Both the position numbers and the translations under genes were made by a program. 64,000 nucleotides of DNA from Plasmodium coatneyi (lineage: Eukaryota; Apicomplexa; Aconoidasida; Haemosporida; Plasmodiidae), in assembly GCF_001680005.1 (NCBI RefSeq), contig NC_033566.1:1240001-1304000 (forward strand), in the 5' to 3' direction. Of this stretch, positions 30,977 through 43,066 are shown piece by piece. Under the pieces are notes generated by a model. It had not been told where the DNA came from, made no database searches, and worked only from the letters and a program-made list of their open reading frames with translations. How positions within the stretch are numbered: the first letter of the stretch is position 1; the number at the start of each line of letters is the position of its first letter.

Positions 30977-33087
30977 ATGAGGAAGAGGAGATACTTCACA
31001 AGTGAACCCCCCCCGGACGATTTAAATTATCTGAATGTAAGTTAGGAGAAAACCGCAGCGAAGCGAAGAGGGCTCACGTGGCTGGAGTTGCACATATAGG
31101 AACTGTTCACGGTATTATGGCAGCATAGAAGTGCACACACCTACGGAGGGATTACCCCTTCGTGAAACTCCCCCATTTGTGAGGCCCCGAATGGTTTTTC
31201 CCCTGTCCCTTCCAGCAGTACGATTAAGCAAAGTGTCATATTAGGCTATTTTGTACATCTTACAACGAGCAAGTAAAAAACTGGCGGTATAATGCAATAA
31301 TATAGAGAGGACCCCTTTCCATTTCTTTTTTAATAACCCATTGTGATATATCCTCCACTCCACTTCCAGACCAAAGACACGTCAAACAAAAATGACAACG
31401 ACTGTTTGGACCCAAATGAGCAGGACATATTCGCTTCGTACCTTCCAAGGGTCAATCAGAACATCTATTTTCCGAAAAGTTTGCGTGAACACATGATTGT
31501 GGAGTATACGGCTATGTTTGCAAATTCGGTAAGGTGTATTCTTCCATGTGGGTGCATTTATTGGCAAATGTAGGATACTCGCCTGTACGACACAGCTTTC
31601 CAAGAACCTGTTCATACAGGAATGCACACCTGATGGTCATCCATTTTATGCCCGTTTTCCCGCGCACACACCACCAAAAACAACAACTACAAGAACAACA
31701 AATTCCCCCTTTCCTTTGCAGGAAGGCGACATCGCGGAGTTCTACCTCAAACTGAACAATGACGTCCTGATCAAGTTCCCTTTTTTACATGTAGACCATC
31801 CGCTGCACAGATACTACGAACTCGTTAAGGAGAATACCAACAGGAGGCTAATTGACGACCACCCAAATTCCATTCCCATGGCCTTACGTGGTTTATTTAC
31901 ACATATGCGCCAACTTGAAAAAGATAAAGTCACTAGCAATGAGGTCAAAGACAACATGCTAAGGGAAAAACAAAAAATTAGTATAAAGGATGCAAATGAC
32001 ATGAAAGTTAAACTTTCCGAAAGGGAGAAACGAAAAAAAAAAACAAACAGAAGATCAGTCCTACTCCTCACTTTTTATGAAGTACATGGAATCGGATGAC
32101 GAGACGGAAGAAAAAAACATCGTGCAGGAAAAACCGATTGGGGATGAAGACCTACTCGTAATACACATACGCATTTGCAAAAAAAAAAAAAAAAAAGAAG
32201 AAGCTACCATCAGGAATGTACTGACGTTTTTGAATTTCCCTTTCTGGTGCAAGATCGCAACCGCTTCTCATCTCCTGCACGTACGTTTTTACCCTCCTTC
32301 CTTTTCAGCAAATGGACAATCTGATTAACCAAATTCTTCACTCCAAGAAGGAACTGCCCATCTACTTCGCCCGACTTCTCATGCGCTGTATAGAAAAACT
32401 AAAGTACCTGCAATACGGTTCCAAGGAATATGCCTACTTCTCGTAAGACGCCTCGCGGTGCACACGTTGCGTTTTGCTTTCGACCAGCGCCATCACCTTG
32501 TTGAACAGAATAGGGTGTTGTCAACTTTGCATTGGTTAATATTTTTGTGGTGAAACATGCGTATATTGCTTTACCCCTTGCTCATATATGAACATGATAA
32601 CCTTCCATCGTGCTAATGTATCTTCCTTTCACCCTCAGGGAACGAATAATGCCTGGAGAGGGCTCCCCTAATGGCGCATTCCCAAACGTTACGGTACTTT
32701 TCGTGGACCCGTTTTGCACTTAAAAAAAAAAATTACTTCAAAACGGCTAAAATAAATATTTCCTGCTCCTCCACCAGTCTGCAGATTTTCAAAGTCTTGT
32801 ATTCCTCCTGGATGAGATGAATCTCGCCCGAGAGAATGCTCCTGAGGGAAATGCCAAAGAAGAATCTGTGGTTGAGGAAAAGGACAATATCAAGACCATA
32901 CAGGAATGTAGAAGGTACAAACGGGAAAAGATTAAATAAATAATAAACACTGCGAATCGTTTGAAATTTGCATTGTGTGCGTGTAATCTAACCATGTCTT
33001 CTATGATTCGCAACCTGACGCCCCCTCTTTTCACCCCTCCGTAGAGAGCGTGCTAAAATGATACTCCAGGAATTTAAAAAGGAGTAG
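30977..33087 (+). CDS. SURP (SWAP) domain protein, putative splicing factor, with poly(A) frameshift
   Basis: Seven exons: 30977-31036, 31370-31528, 31722-32157, 32309-32442, 32639-32693, 32778-32914 and 33045-33087. All join in phase if one A is removed from the 11-A run at 32033-32043 in exon 3, giving about 340 residues. Across exons 2-3 the protein shows a SURP module: a helical start (LREHMIVEYTAMFANS), E-G-D-I-A-E-F and the hallmark FPFLHVDHPLHRYYELVKE, matching the family pattern FxFLxxxHxxxxYY. SURP domains bind SF1 or other partners in pre-mRNA splicing factors. The SF1 homologue in this window is a possible partner, but that is only inference. After the domain come charged helices (KLSEREKRKKK), a middle helix-rich segment and a basic C-terminal helix. 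The frameshift is probably a homopolymer error, because the downstream frame and all later exons are intact. Confidence 0.75.
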
Positions 33088-33204
33088 TCCCTTTTCTTCT
33101 CTGGATTGATCTACCCTACCCAACTTGAATGAACACGTATAAGATGGCATATCTTATATTTCTTTTTTTTGTTGTCCTCCACTTCGTTCTTGCTGCTCAC
33201 AGAT

Positions 33205-34282
33205 TTAAAAGAACGAGCCAAACTCCTTTTTTTGTAATTCTTCCCTTGCGATTCTTCGCCTGTAGAAGGGGGAGAAAGCGTGCGTGGTGGTAAATTTTCA
33301 AGGCGGGAGAAATTTGGCGCCGTTAGGGGGGCTAATTCAAAGGGTAGCAAACGATTGCAAGCGGTTGCAAACGTGTCCACCCCGCACGCTCACTCCTCGA
33401 CAAAGTCATGCCGGACGGGCGAACCCCGAAGCAATAAACCCAACTGGCGCAGGGGCGCACAGGGTGGCCCTCTCCAAACAAGTACCTGTACAGGTAGGGA
33501 ATTTTTATTTTTTTCTTCAAAAATTGCACGTTCATCCATTTGGGGTGCCTTCTAACCTTCAAGCGCAAGTTACTTTTGGTATACAAAATCTCTGCCAGGG
33601 GCAATTCTCTAATCAAGGTTGCGTTATCATCGACATAGGGGAATATATTTTCACTCTGAGCGGTTTTTATCTTTTGCACGGTTTTCCATACATTTTCTTC
33701 GCGCACTATGTCATACAACTTTTGTATTCTCTGCCGTTTCTGGTTATTACTTAGGTTAACTTCAATTTGGGGGTAAATGGAGTTGTTAAATTCGTTGGCT
33801 AGCTTGCTCAAATAGGTGTTCTTTCCATACACCCCACTGCTTTGGTGATTACTGGAGGAAGCACTACCAACGGGAAGGTCATTTCTGCTACTCCTTCTGC
33901 GCTCATTCTGGACTTCTTCCAGTCCAATGCCACTGAAGGGTCTATTTTCACTATTCTCCAGCATGTTCAAAATGTAATTTTTAATGTTAGGGTTGTGTGC
34001 ACATATACTTGGCCACAAATACCTGGCTTCATTTATTGTGTAAAAATAATTCCATTGCTTTTTTTCAGCTGGCCAAGCTCTGTTTACGTCCATATCAAAC
34101 GACTTGGAGCTGCCATCTGGTAAATAGCTCTTGTTCCTATTTTCATATCGATATCCCCATCTTGGCGTTAATATATCTTCTCTTCTATTGTGATATAATC
34201 CCCTCTTTCTGATTCGCTCATTCATGCCCCATTTCATTCCACTGACGGGGAATAGACCTCCCTTGTGACCCCCTCGAGGCAT
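33205..34282 (-). CDS. Conserved Plasmodium protein, function unknown (2 exons)
   Basis: Exon 1 is 34282-33486 and exon 2 is 33259-33205. CAG|GTACTT joins to TCTACAG|GCG in phase 2, giving 283 residues ending EELQKKEFGSFF. The start MPRGGHKGGLFPVSGMKWG is basic and Gly-rich. The body is rich in Arg, Asn, Trp and Tyr (RWGYRYENRNKSYLPDG, WPAEKKQWNYFYTINEARYLWP) and ends in a strongly basic segment (LRLKVRRHPKWMNVQFLKKK). There is no signal peptide or membrane segment. The basic, aromatic composition would suit an RNA-binding or mitochondrial ribosome-associated protein, but I recognise no domain. Reading through the donor would add about 50 residues but is less protein-like. Confidence 0.75.
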
Positions 34283-35772
34283 TTATCGCAAGGGGAATTT
34301 GAATAACGTGCAAGAGAGGAAAATTAGAAAAAACATTCAAATGGGGATTACACACAGGGAACGGGGGCTCTTCGCCTTTTCTTCCCTATGTTGTTAAAAT
34401 GTTTTGCGCATTTTTTTTCGCATCACTTTATTTTCCGTGGTGTTTAAATGGGTTTCCGGTGGTTATATCTCCAATCACATTATGCCGCTCTATTTTAACT
34501 TTTCACTGTTGCGGTTTGCAAAGAAGGGAAGCCCCTATTTTGTTGGTTCAGTTGCACGGGAGGGACCTTCAGACGCACAATTTTTGTTGCGTTTTAAAAA
34601 TGTCAACGGGTAATGTGTATCGGGGGGGATACACCAATGACTACTTAAAAGTAAAATGGCGATCTTAAAAATTGGCCCTTTTGGTGAATCCAAGTGATGC
34701 GGACGCAACGCAAAAAAAAAAATTAAAATAAAATAAAGGACACTTATTAATTTTCACAGCGAACATGTTTTTCACCATTTTTACAAAGTGCAACATGTGA
34801 ATGGGCATTCTCTGACGTGTGCACCACAGTTGTAGGCTCGCTATGCAAAAGGGAATACTTCGCAAATGTGTTAAAATGGCTCATGAATTGGATGTGACCC
34901 TAGCGAGATAAGCTTATAAGACCGTTCGTATGAGAAAGGTTACACGTACTGGAGGCTAGATAGCCGCTTTTTCTTTTCCATCTTTCTGTGTAACAATTGT
35001 AACTCTTGGTGAAAAAAAAAAAATAATATTTTGAACTTCTTTGCACTTTTGCATGACCCGTTCATAATTTTATCATTATTTTTTTTTTCTCTTTTTTTGG
35101 CTAGCCAAGTGGCGTTGCCTATAATGTACCTTTAGTGTTCCATATGACACACTTTAAGAAGGTAATTTTTTTTTCTTAGAAAAAGTGAGTCCTGTGGTTC
35201 ATACCTGCATGTGTGTACGCTTGTATGTGTATAACTTCTTAGTAATAGAAAGTGTATTCATTTAAAATATGAAACATTCGGGGTTCATATTGCATGGGCA
35301 TACATACAAATGTAGAAAATAACCTTTTTTTCTTCTTAATATTGCTATCTTTAATTATGTGAACTGAAAGGATACAATTTGTAGTCCGCATACACATTTA
35401 TAAATATGCTCACGTAATATGTATACGGCTCGTTAATTATCGCAAACATGCTAACACGAAGGGAAAAACTAAGATGGGGCAACGAAATAAAATGAATTAA
35501 AAAAAAAAAAAAAAAAAATTAAGGGAAAGGGAAAAATTTTCAAGAATGGTGTGGAATGAACTAATTATAGCATCATAAAGTGGTGAGTGTAACGCAATGC
35601 AAAGTAGTATAAAATGTAACCATAACATATGCAACACGTAAATGTTCAAGTGTCTTCGGGGGAAATTTTTGAAAATGTGTAAAATGTGTACCAATTAAAT
35701 AACTCATATACTTATTTTAAAAAAAATAAATAAATGGTACAAATGTCGTAAACTACCCCCAACGGTGTGTGC

Positions 35773-35804
<32 letters not shown>

Positions 35805-36300
35805 CATATGCATAAGCGCAATGGAAAATGGACATACGTGTATTTACTACACGACATCATAGCAGTGCGTCACTGTGGGGTGACATATGGCCTACTGGCG
35901 CAAAAAAGTAAGGGAGGCATAGAAGGCATAAAAGGAATGCATGGCATAAATATAAATTCGCATACGCTCAAGGTGCAAGCTGACACACGTTCACGGGATA
36001 TTCGCCTGACGATTCTCTTGCTTGTGCCTTGTTCCCCGGGGGGAAATTCGTGGAGCGGCTTGAAATGTCAAAACGTGTGAAAAATGTGGAAGGATTGCGT
36101 GGTAAGTAATAAGCAGCGTGGTCGCAAAAAAGTTGCTGGTCGAGCACCTGCCTGCTAATCGGTGCGCCCGATGCCAGTGTTGATCTAGCGTAGCAACATA
36201 ACGTGGTCTTGTTGTAATGCCTCGCTAAGGAGCCCTCCTGGGGATGCTTCATTACTAGGAAGAAAAGTACACTCTGGGATTACACATACGGATGTATCCC
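34283..36300. other. Intergenic spacer
   Basis: About 2 kb between two minus-strand genes. It contains the 3' UTR of hexokinase (right side) and the promoter of the unknown gene (left side). Long A runs lie at 35499-35518 and 35773-35799. A few frames near 34400-34620 are open but lack convincing splice context. No gene is called. Confidence 0.5.
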
Positions 36301-37782
36301 TCAGGGCAAGCGCTTAATGCTGCTGGACTGCGAAACGACAGCGGCCGTAATTGCTGCGCCTTTTCCCGATCCATCATCAGCCGGAATAATGATTAAATTT
36401 TCCGCCTTGTCAGCCAGGATAACCTTCAAATGCTCCTGTAACCTTTTGCAGTACCATGCATTTTTGACAAAGAGAGAGCCATCTACACCACAAGAAAATT
36501 TCGAATGTTCGATGATTTTAATTCTTTTGGCTATAGCAGCTATTGCAGCAGCAGCTAGAGCAGCAGATCGATTATAAACAGATTCGCAAATTTTACGTAA
36601 GGCATATATCTGTTCATCGGTGAAATCCATGTCCCATGCAGCCTTGGCTACTTTTCTGCTTTCCTCAAAATTTGGGGAAGTATCATTTAGTACGACACTA
36701 CCTGACTCAGAGTTGAAGCTGTCGCTTTTCCACATTTTCTCAGATGATGCACTTTGTAAAACATTAACCATAAACCTCCTGACAATTTCTCCTAAGTAGG
36801 CCCCCGAAATCATTTTCTCAAAAAGCTGCCTACTCCTATTGGCTGAGTACCAATCCATGACGAGGTCGATAGGGGTTAAGGGCAAATCCTTATCAAAATT
36901 TCCTAATTCTATGTTAATAATTTTTCCAGCGTATTTGTACTTTTTCCACTCAGGTTCGTAATAGCATCCATTGGATCCGGTTCCTAAAATTATCCCAATG
37001 TAGCATGGGGGAGTTGTTTTTCCTTTTTGATAAGCACAAGACATAAGTGTGCCAACGGCATCATTAACTACGCAACAGACCTTTGCTGGTACTTCTGATC
37101 TTACAAAAGCGTCATTCATTAGCTTGCACACATCACGACCTTCCACAGGATCATTGGTAGCTCTGCCTGTTTCGAAGCCCTTTGTCCAATCGATCAGGAT
37201 GGAACAATTAATGGATGGAGAGGTACATGGAAATGAAAATGTGAAACCTACATTCTTTCCTTCACGGGTATCTAAATCTTTGAACTCCCCCATAATGTAT
37301 TTGATCCTCTCGGCGAAGTGATCAAATAGTTGCGAAGCAGTTGCATGTTTGTCTAATAAACCCTTTTCATGTGAAAATGTTCCTGTAAATTTTAAACTGT
37401 ACGTTTCTTGGTCTCTTTTTATTTTGCCATTTCCATCTAGGGATGCCCTTACAGCTCTAAAATTTGTTCCTCCAAAGTCGATTGCATAGTAGGTTCCTTT
37501 TTCCTGACCGGTAGGAATGTCCTTAATGCAGGAGTCCAGCATTTTAAAGGAGCACTCGTGGGGGATCCATAAATTTGGATGTCTACGATGGGCTTCTAAT
37601 CCCTTCTTTAATTCGTACACGAAATTATCCACAAATTCTTCCAATGTGGAATAGGTAATTCGCAACTGGTTGACATGTTTATTTATCCTGACTTGTAATT
37701 CATCGTTAATTGGGATGTCACATTTGATAGTGTCTAATTTGTAGTACACGGTCTCGTCCTTTTCTAAGTTGTAGTAACTCAT
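36301..37782 (-). CDS. HK: Hexokinase
   Basis: A single-exon, 493-residue protein, as in other Plasmodium hexokinases. It phosphorylates glucose with ATP, the entry step of glycolysis on which blood stages depend. Visible family motifs are the phosphate-binding IDFGGTNFRA at 101-110, the sugar-binding TFSFPCTSPS at 181-190 (a variant of the usual FSFPxxQ), LIDWTKGF at 196-203, the catalytic Asp241 in VVNDAVGT, and the adenosine-binding ILGTGSNGCYYE at 265-276. The C-terminal half has GVDGSLFVKN and a DDGSGKGAA loop. There is no N-terminal membrane anchor, in line with a cytosolic enzyme. Glucokinase-type kinases are the only alternative, and length and sequence favour hexokinase. Confidence 0.97.
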   Translation of the reverse strand: MSYYNLEKDETVYYKLDTIKCDIPINDELQVRINKHVNQLRITYSTLEEFVDNFVYELKKGLEAHRRHPNLWIPHECSFKMLDSCIKDIPTGQEKGTYYAIDFGGTNFRAVRASLDGNGKIKRDQETYSLKFTGTFSHEKGLLDKHATASQLFDHFAERIKYIMGEFKDLDTREGKNVGFTFSFPCTSPSINCSILIDWTKGFETGRATNDPVEGRDVCKLMNDAFVRSEVPAKVCCVVNDAVGTLMSCAYQKGKTTPPCYIGIILGTGSNGCYYEPEWKKYKYAGKIINIELGNFDKDLPLTPIDLVMDWYSANRSRQLFEKMISGAYLGEIVRRFMVNVLQSASSEKMWKSDSFNSESGSVVLNDTSPNFEESRKVAKAAWDMDFTDEQIYALRKICESVYNRSAALAAAAIAAIAKRIKIIEHSKFSCGVDGSLFVKNAWYCKRLQEHLKVILADKAENLIIIPADDGSGKGAAITAAVVSQSSSIKRLP

Positions 37783-40514
37783 TTTGGCAGTTCAGTGTGT
37801 GGGGCGGCGCGCAGGGAGGGAGGTTACACGGTAGGATAACGGCGTGTGTAAATACGCGTAGTGGACACACAGGAATGTGTGTATACAGGGAATAATATAC
37901 GTGAACGTATATATTTATATGTGGGGGCGACCTTCAAACGTGGAGGTACTCACCGGGGGTGGGATAAACTGACAGCTATATTATGTGGTGCGTTTTCACA
38001 ATGCCAGCGTCAAATTGGGAGGGCTTATACACAATTGACGCAAAAAAAAAAAAAATAAATAAATGCAAAGAAATGAAAAATACGCATCACTCAAAAGTGC
38101 AAAGGGGTGATCGTCGTGCAGAGTTATATCATCGTGTTGGCATTCCGCGTGTAGAGATGGAAGCAGTCACATTTATAATCGTCGCATATTTGCTCTTCAT
38201 TTGAAAATTATATAAACGTATGATCCATGCATGTCACATATATTCCAACGTTTTTTTTTTTTTTTTTTTTTTTTTTTTTCAGCTCAATAGAGGTACGATA
38301 ACGATTTGCCTGCTCTATATAATCATAAAAAAAAAAAAATGAACAAATCACGATTTTTCGTCACACAATTTTTTCAACCATATAAACGTGTATCTCAATG
38401 TAAGCTATAAATAAATGGCTAATGGGCTACTTGGTCAACGTATGTAAAATCTTAAAAATCATGGAAGTCCAAAATAGTAATTTAATTTACAACAACGTGC
38501 AAACGCGTGGGAGGTGGTGGAATGCATAGTATACATAAAATTGCGTATATACATTATATGTATACATTTACAGGTACGTGCATGGTATGAATTGGATTAA
38601 CTACAAACTGTCGTTATTGTATTTGAGGGGAATAAAAAATTAAAAGTCACAGCGGGAGAAGAAAATCCTTCTTTTTTTTTTTTAAAAGGTCGAAATGAAA
38701 AAAATGGCAATTTTCAAAATATGCGTACTAAGGGGGAGGTGAAAAGAAATTAACCAAAAAAAGTATAAAATGCATGTGTCATTCGAGCAATGTTTATCAC
38801 ACGAGAAGGTGAGTGAGAAGGACGGTATTTTACCACCCACATTCTATGCATATAAAATGGGCATATGTTTAATATCCTCAAACATGATCCATTCGGGGGT
38901 GTCAAAGAAAAAAAAAAAAAAAAAAGGGAACTGAGCGCAAGGATGCACGCAACACCTTGTGCGCATAAATAATATATAAAATATATACGGTACCACGCCC
39001 CACTCGTGGGAGGGATAAAAATGAAAAGCTATTTTTTCTTCACCGTGCTCAAAAGTCACATGAAAAAAAAAAAAAAAAAAAAAAAAAAATCTACCATAAT
39101 AGTGTAATATTCAATCCAAGACAACAATATAGGAGGGAACATGTAGCAAGAAGGAAAAATAAGTGTGAGTGTTGGCGAAAATTACATTTTGATAACTTAA
39201 TGTTAAGGGGAATTTTCCTCTTTGAAAGTGTGGCACAGTTATGCCCCTTTTTTTTTTTTTTTTTTTTTTTTGTAATGCCGTGCGGAAGGAGTCGACTGTT
39301 CGTGGTGGGCACATATCGTCGCGGCACGCCATGTGGAGGCGAAATTGGGAGAAAATAATTCCCCCAATGGAAGTGTATACCAGTGCAAATACGCAAAAAA
39401 GGAACTTGAGAAGGAAATTAAAAGAAAAAAAAAAACTACCAAAGGGAAACTGCAAATTTTCACCTTCCTCACCTTTGAGCACTGTCAATTTGGAAACGCG
39501 CGAGTGGAAACTTGGTGCATTTTTGCCAAGCGGCATCTCTACACCCTGCACCGGTGTTATAAGGCGTGCATTTATAGCCCTTTAAAAAGGGGCCAACAGT
39601 AGCGTTATTTATTTTTGTTCTTTTGAATAACCTTCATGTTTGCCTCCCCTCCCTATTACCATGGGGTGTGGCTTGAGGGACATTTTTCATTTAAGCGCAC
39701 CCTAAGGAGAATATGAGAAATGAGCATCTTACCGCTTCCTCCACTTCCTACTGCCTAACGTATGGCACATGGCGTATTTTAAGTGTAAATCACTCCTCAT
39801 GTAGACGATTTAATATTATATGTGCGCGCATATTTAAAAGGCAGCTGAGACGTTTCCCGAAAGGGGTCAGTGCACAGTTGCCACTACCACACGTAATGAA
39901 AATGGCAAAACGGAAGGTCTACCCGACGGCGCACATAATTTTATTTTGTAATTTGTCAACCCGTCTGAACAGGCTACCCTGGCAATGCTGCAAGTGAGGT
40001 GCCACATGTTTGCATTTAGCGGCTGTTTGTTACTTATCCCCGTTTGAGGAAATACCGCCCATGAATGCGTGCTTCCTTTAAGTCAAGCCGGAGCAGGATG
40101 TAGGAGCCTTTCGCTCTTCGTTATCTCCAACAGGTTTAATTTTTTTTAAAGAAAAGTTCCAATCATTGTGGCATGGTGGATGCAACCCTGTTGAGTGGAC
40201 GGAGCCTTTTGGCGGTTTACATGCATCGGAGTGACAAAAAAAAAAAACAAAAAAAACAAATGGGAAAAGCAAAAGTAAGACGAATGGCACATTTTTTTTG
40301 CAGTCAAAAAGAGTTCCACTACGTCCCATTTTTTTTGTAGCTCATTTTTTTCACCTTCTTAGAAAGGTTCCTTGGGACGGTTTAAAAAAATGGACTTTAT
40401 GTGAGCATTCAAAAGGAAAAAAATTGTGGGTGAGTTTTTTTTTTTTTTTTAATAAATGTTTTGCACATGTGTACCCCCTGGCAACCGCACGCAGACAGTG
40501 GGTGAAGAGGTTCT
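37783..40514. other. Intergenic spacer upstream of hexokinase
   Basis: About 2.7 kb with the hexokinase promoter/5' UTR on the left and the RNase H2A 3' UTR on the right. It is marked by T runs at 38251-38279 and A/T runs near 38910, 39063-39089 and 39248-39270. Frames around 39240-39590 are open on both strands and include a splice-like AAAG|GTGAGG on the minus strand, but no complete gene could be built. Confidence 0.5.
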
Positions 40515-41381
40515 TCACAAATTCTCCACCAGGTCTAAGCCGACCTTGGAATAAAAGACAGATCGCTGCACGAATGGTTTCTGCAGTTTGCTGTAATCAA
40601 AAGGCGTTTTCCTCTTTATCGCTTTGGAGTCATTATTTTCGATGTCATCGTACCACTCGATTTGATCACCCATAGTCTCCAACATGTTGTCAGCGGTGGA
40701 CCAACTAAAACGGACAATACTTGGGAAGCCAAAAACGGAGTCGAAATTATTTTTTAAAAAATTCTTTGTTATTGGATCTCCAGGGTATCCAGACCCGAAC
40801 CCTTTATCAATATTAATTAGCGGTTCCTCATATTTCCATTTTTTTATGAGAAAATCACGTGTCACTTTGGCACATATAGATGCAGCACTAACGACTGGGT
40901 ATAAAGAGTCGGCCTTCTCCCTAACGGTGCATTTTATATGTGGAAATATTTTTTTCAATTTTTCTTCATACACATTAGCTTTCCCAACGGTGTCTACAAA
41001 AACTTCAGTCAAATTACATCCTCGACTTATAACATGGTTAATGATGGAAATTGCCGTATCATGAGAAATTTCGTTTAAATTATATTTTTGCTTTTTCAAC
41101 ATTTTGGCACTTATGTCTTGTGGCATGAGCACATGTATTCTCCATCCAAATGGCAAAGTTGAATTGTTCAGCTTGTGGAACATCACTTCTCTGTCCGCTT
41201 CGCTTATTTTTTTCGAGTCGTCAATTTTCATTTCTTTTAGTAATTTTTCATGTTCCTTGTTACAGTAGAATCCTGCGTATACCATGGGTCCTAGTACGGG
41301 CCCCCTTCCAGCTTCGTCAATTCCTAGCCGCACCTCCTCGTCCCCAAATTTGTACAAATTGTCAATGATGAGGGGTTCCAT
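40515..41381 (-). CDS. RNASEH2A: Ribonuclease H2 subunit A (type 2 RNase H)
   Basis: A single exon of 288 residues. It cleaves the RNA strand of RNA:DNA hybrids and removes single ribonucleotides from DNA, as the catalytic subunit of nuclear RNase H2. The signature LGIDEAGRGPVLGPMVYAG is at 19-37, with catalytic Asp22 and Glu23. Further ligands are Asp130 (EVFVDTVG) and Asp158 in KADSLYPVVSAASICAKVTRD. The GSGYPGDP motif that contacts the ribonucleotide-containing strand follows near 196-203. Length is close to that of human RNASEH2A. The C-terminus ends near FVQRSVFYSKVGLDLVENL and contains a PIP-like aromatic stretch, though a PCNA-binding role is only inferred. Confidence 0.96.
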   Translation of the reverse strand: MEPLIIDNLYKFGDEEVRLGIDEAGRGPVLGPMVYAGFYCNKEHEKLLKEMKIDDSKKISEADREVMFHKLNNSTLPFGWRIHVLMPQDISAKMLKKQKYNLNEISHDTAISIINHVISRGCNLTEVFVDTVGKANVYEEKLKKIFPHIKCTVREKADSLYPVVSAASICAKVTRDFLIKKWKYEEPLINIDKGFGSGYPGDPITKNFLKNNFDSVFGFPSIVRFSWSTADNMLETMGDQIEWYDDIENNDSKAIKRKTPFDYSKLQKPFVQRSVFYSKVGLDLVENL

Positions 41382-42895
41382 GGTTTGGGGGTGTAATCAG
41401 CTAAATGTATTCTAGCTGTATGCACTAGTGTTGTGCAGGTGAGTAGGTTTAGAGTTCACAGCGTGGTTTGGTCTTTTAGGAGGTGTCCCCGGAATGGCTA
41501 TCACGGTGTCCGTGCAGCCTCTCCTACGTGGTGCCGCAGCGGGGAGCGCACTGAAACGTAAAAAAAAGGTGGGGTTCCTACATAAGCAAGGTACATTACT
41601 ATACCATATGCTTACACACGCATACACTTCACATTCGTGTGAGATCTTTTTACACCTTTTGAAAATAATTTAAAAATGATGCATGCCTCCTCGCGTTACA
41701 TATTGATTAAAGGTGGATGCAAAAAAAAAAAAAAAAAAAAAAATGGGGTAAGAACACCAAATGGCACACACGCACGACGGTGCCAACTGGAGGGGGGAGG
41801 GAAAAAAATAAAATATTAGCGAAACCTTTTAACCAACCGTTGCATTATTTTCCTGAAATGGATATATTTCCCCTCACGAAATGGTGACGCCCAGAGGAGT
41901 GGTCTTAAGGGTGTCCTGATTCGTTATTCCCTGTAATGGGGATAGGAAAAGCAACCTATGTGCGGTATTTATTTCTCAAAATGAACTTCCTCAAGAGGGA
42001 ATTTCGAACTGAAAAAAACACAAACCATGTGAAAATGCATCCGGTTAAGTTTCCTTTAGGTGACCCACTTCACATGAAGAGAAGCGATTCTCAAAACGCA
42101 AAACACAGGTATGACTCTTCGCACATGTGTAGCATTTTTTTTTTTTTTTTTTAAATGAGCAAAGAGACATTAAGCATACTGCTCGGGTTGAAGTTGCACA
42201 TACAGCTGAAAAGAGTTTTTTTTTTTTTTTTTTCCTTTTTTGGCGGTACATAGCGTGTTGGACGCATTTGGGGGGAACTCCCAAAAACGAATTGCCCCAC
42301 CATGGAGGTCGCACATTTTTGTGTGCAGGTTGTGATAACCGGCAAATCATTTTGCAAATTTGTTTTTCCTTATCATAAAAAAAAGAAAAAGTTCCCATGT
42401 TTTTTATCTTCCTTTTGTGTATAATTCACATGGAGGATAATGCAAACATTTGCTTTCCATCTGCGTTAAATGTGCGCTAACCGTGGACATACGAAGGAGC
42501 GCATTTTGTTCCTACTTGAGGTATAATGTCACCGTTGAACGTTATTTTATTTTATTTTTTTAAATGTGAAGTGACATGCACATTGGTAAATACTTGCACG
42601 TTGAACGAACAACCAGGTGGAGGAATTACCCCTCCTACAAAGCGTGTAACCCTCCTGAGACTGATTCAATACACAATGTAAAATAAAAACACAAACCTGA
42701 GTAAAAGCGGGGGTGAACAATTGAACCGAAAGAAGATGCTCAAAGGATAAAAAAGCTACGCAAGCGTGTAAGAACGCTCGAAGGACCAGCCTGCTTATAA
42801 CATTAAACAAACTGTGGCTCACAAGAAAAAAAGGGGGTTGTCAGTTCTGAGTTTGTGAGACGGCTTCTTCGCCTACGTGGGAGAGGAACAGCTTC

Positions 42896-43066
42896 ATGAA
42901 CGAACAAGGCGGAGAAAAAAAAAATTTTTTAAATAAAATTCAGATGAACGGATGGTCGGAAATAACTCTCCCCAATTTGCCAAACAGACAAGGCGACCCA
43001 ACCCGGCAGATAAACAACGCGCCCCTCTGCAATACGCAAAATAAAATTTACAAAATGAGTGAATAG
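42896..43066 (+). CDS. Candidate short ORF, 56 residues
   Basis: An ATG-initiated frame (MNEQGGEKKNFLNKIQMNGW at the start, NTQNKIYKMSE at the end) with balanced polar composition, including WSEITLPNLPNRQG. It stands out from the homopolymer-driven frames around it. No domain, signal peptide or splice partner could be confirmed. An acceptor-like 'gaggaacag' lies just upstream of the ATG and could make it an internal or terminal exon. It may equally be chance, since this part of the spacer is less AT-rich. Confidence 0.2.
   Translation: MNEQGGEKKNFLNKIQMNGWSEITLPNLPNRQGDPTRQINNAPLCNTQNKIYKMSE

Noticed and set aside
33111..33264. Alternative last exon reading GEESQGKNYKKRSLARSF for the unknown gene
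   Set aside because: The donor phase (2) demands the other frame, which ends at 33205 with EELQKKEFGSFF.
39111..39551. Long minus-strand frame upstream of hexokinase
   Set aside because: Starts at a non-ATG codon, contains a Phe and Lys homopolymer stretch, and no partner exons could be built.
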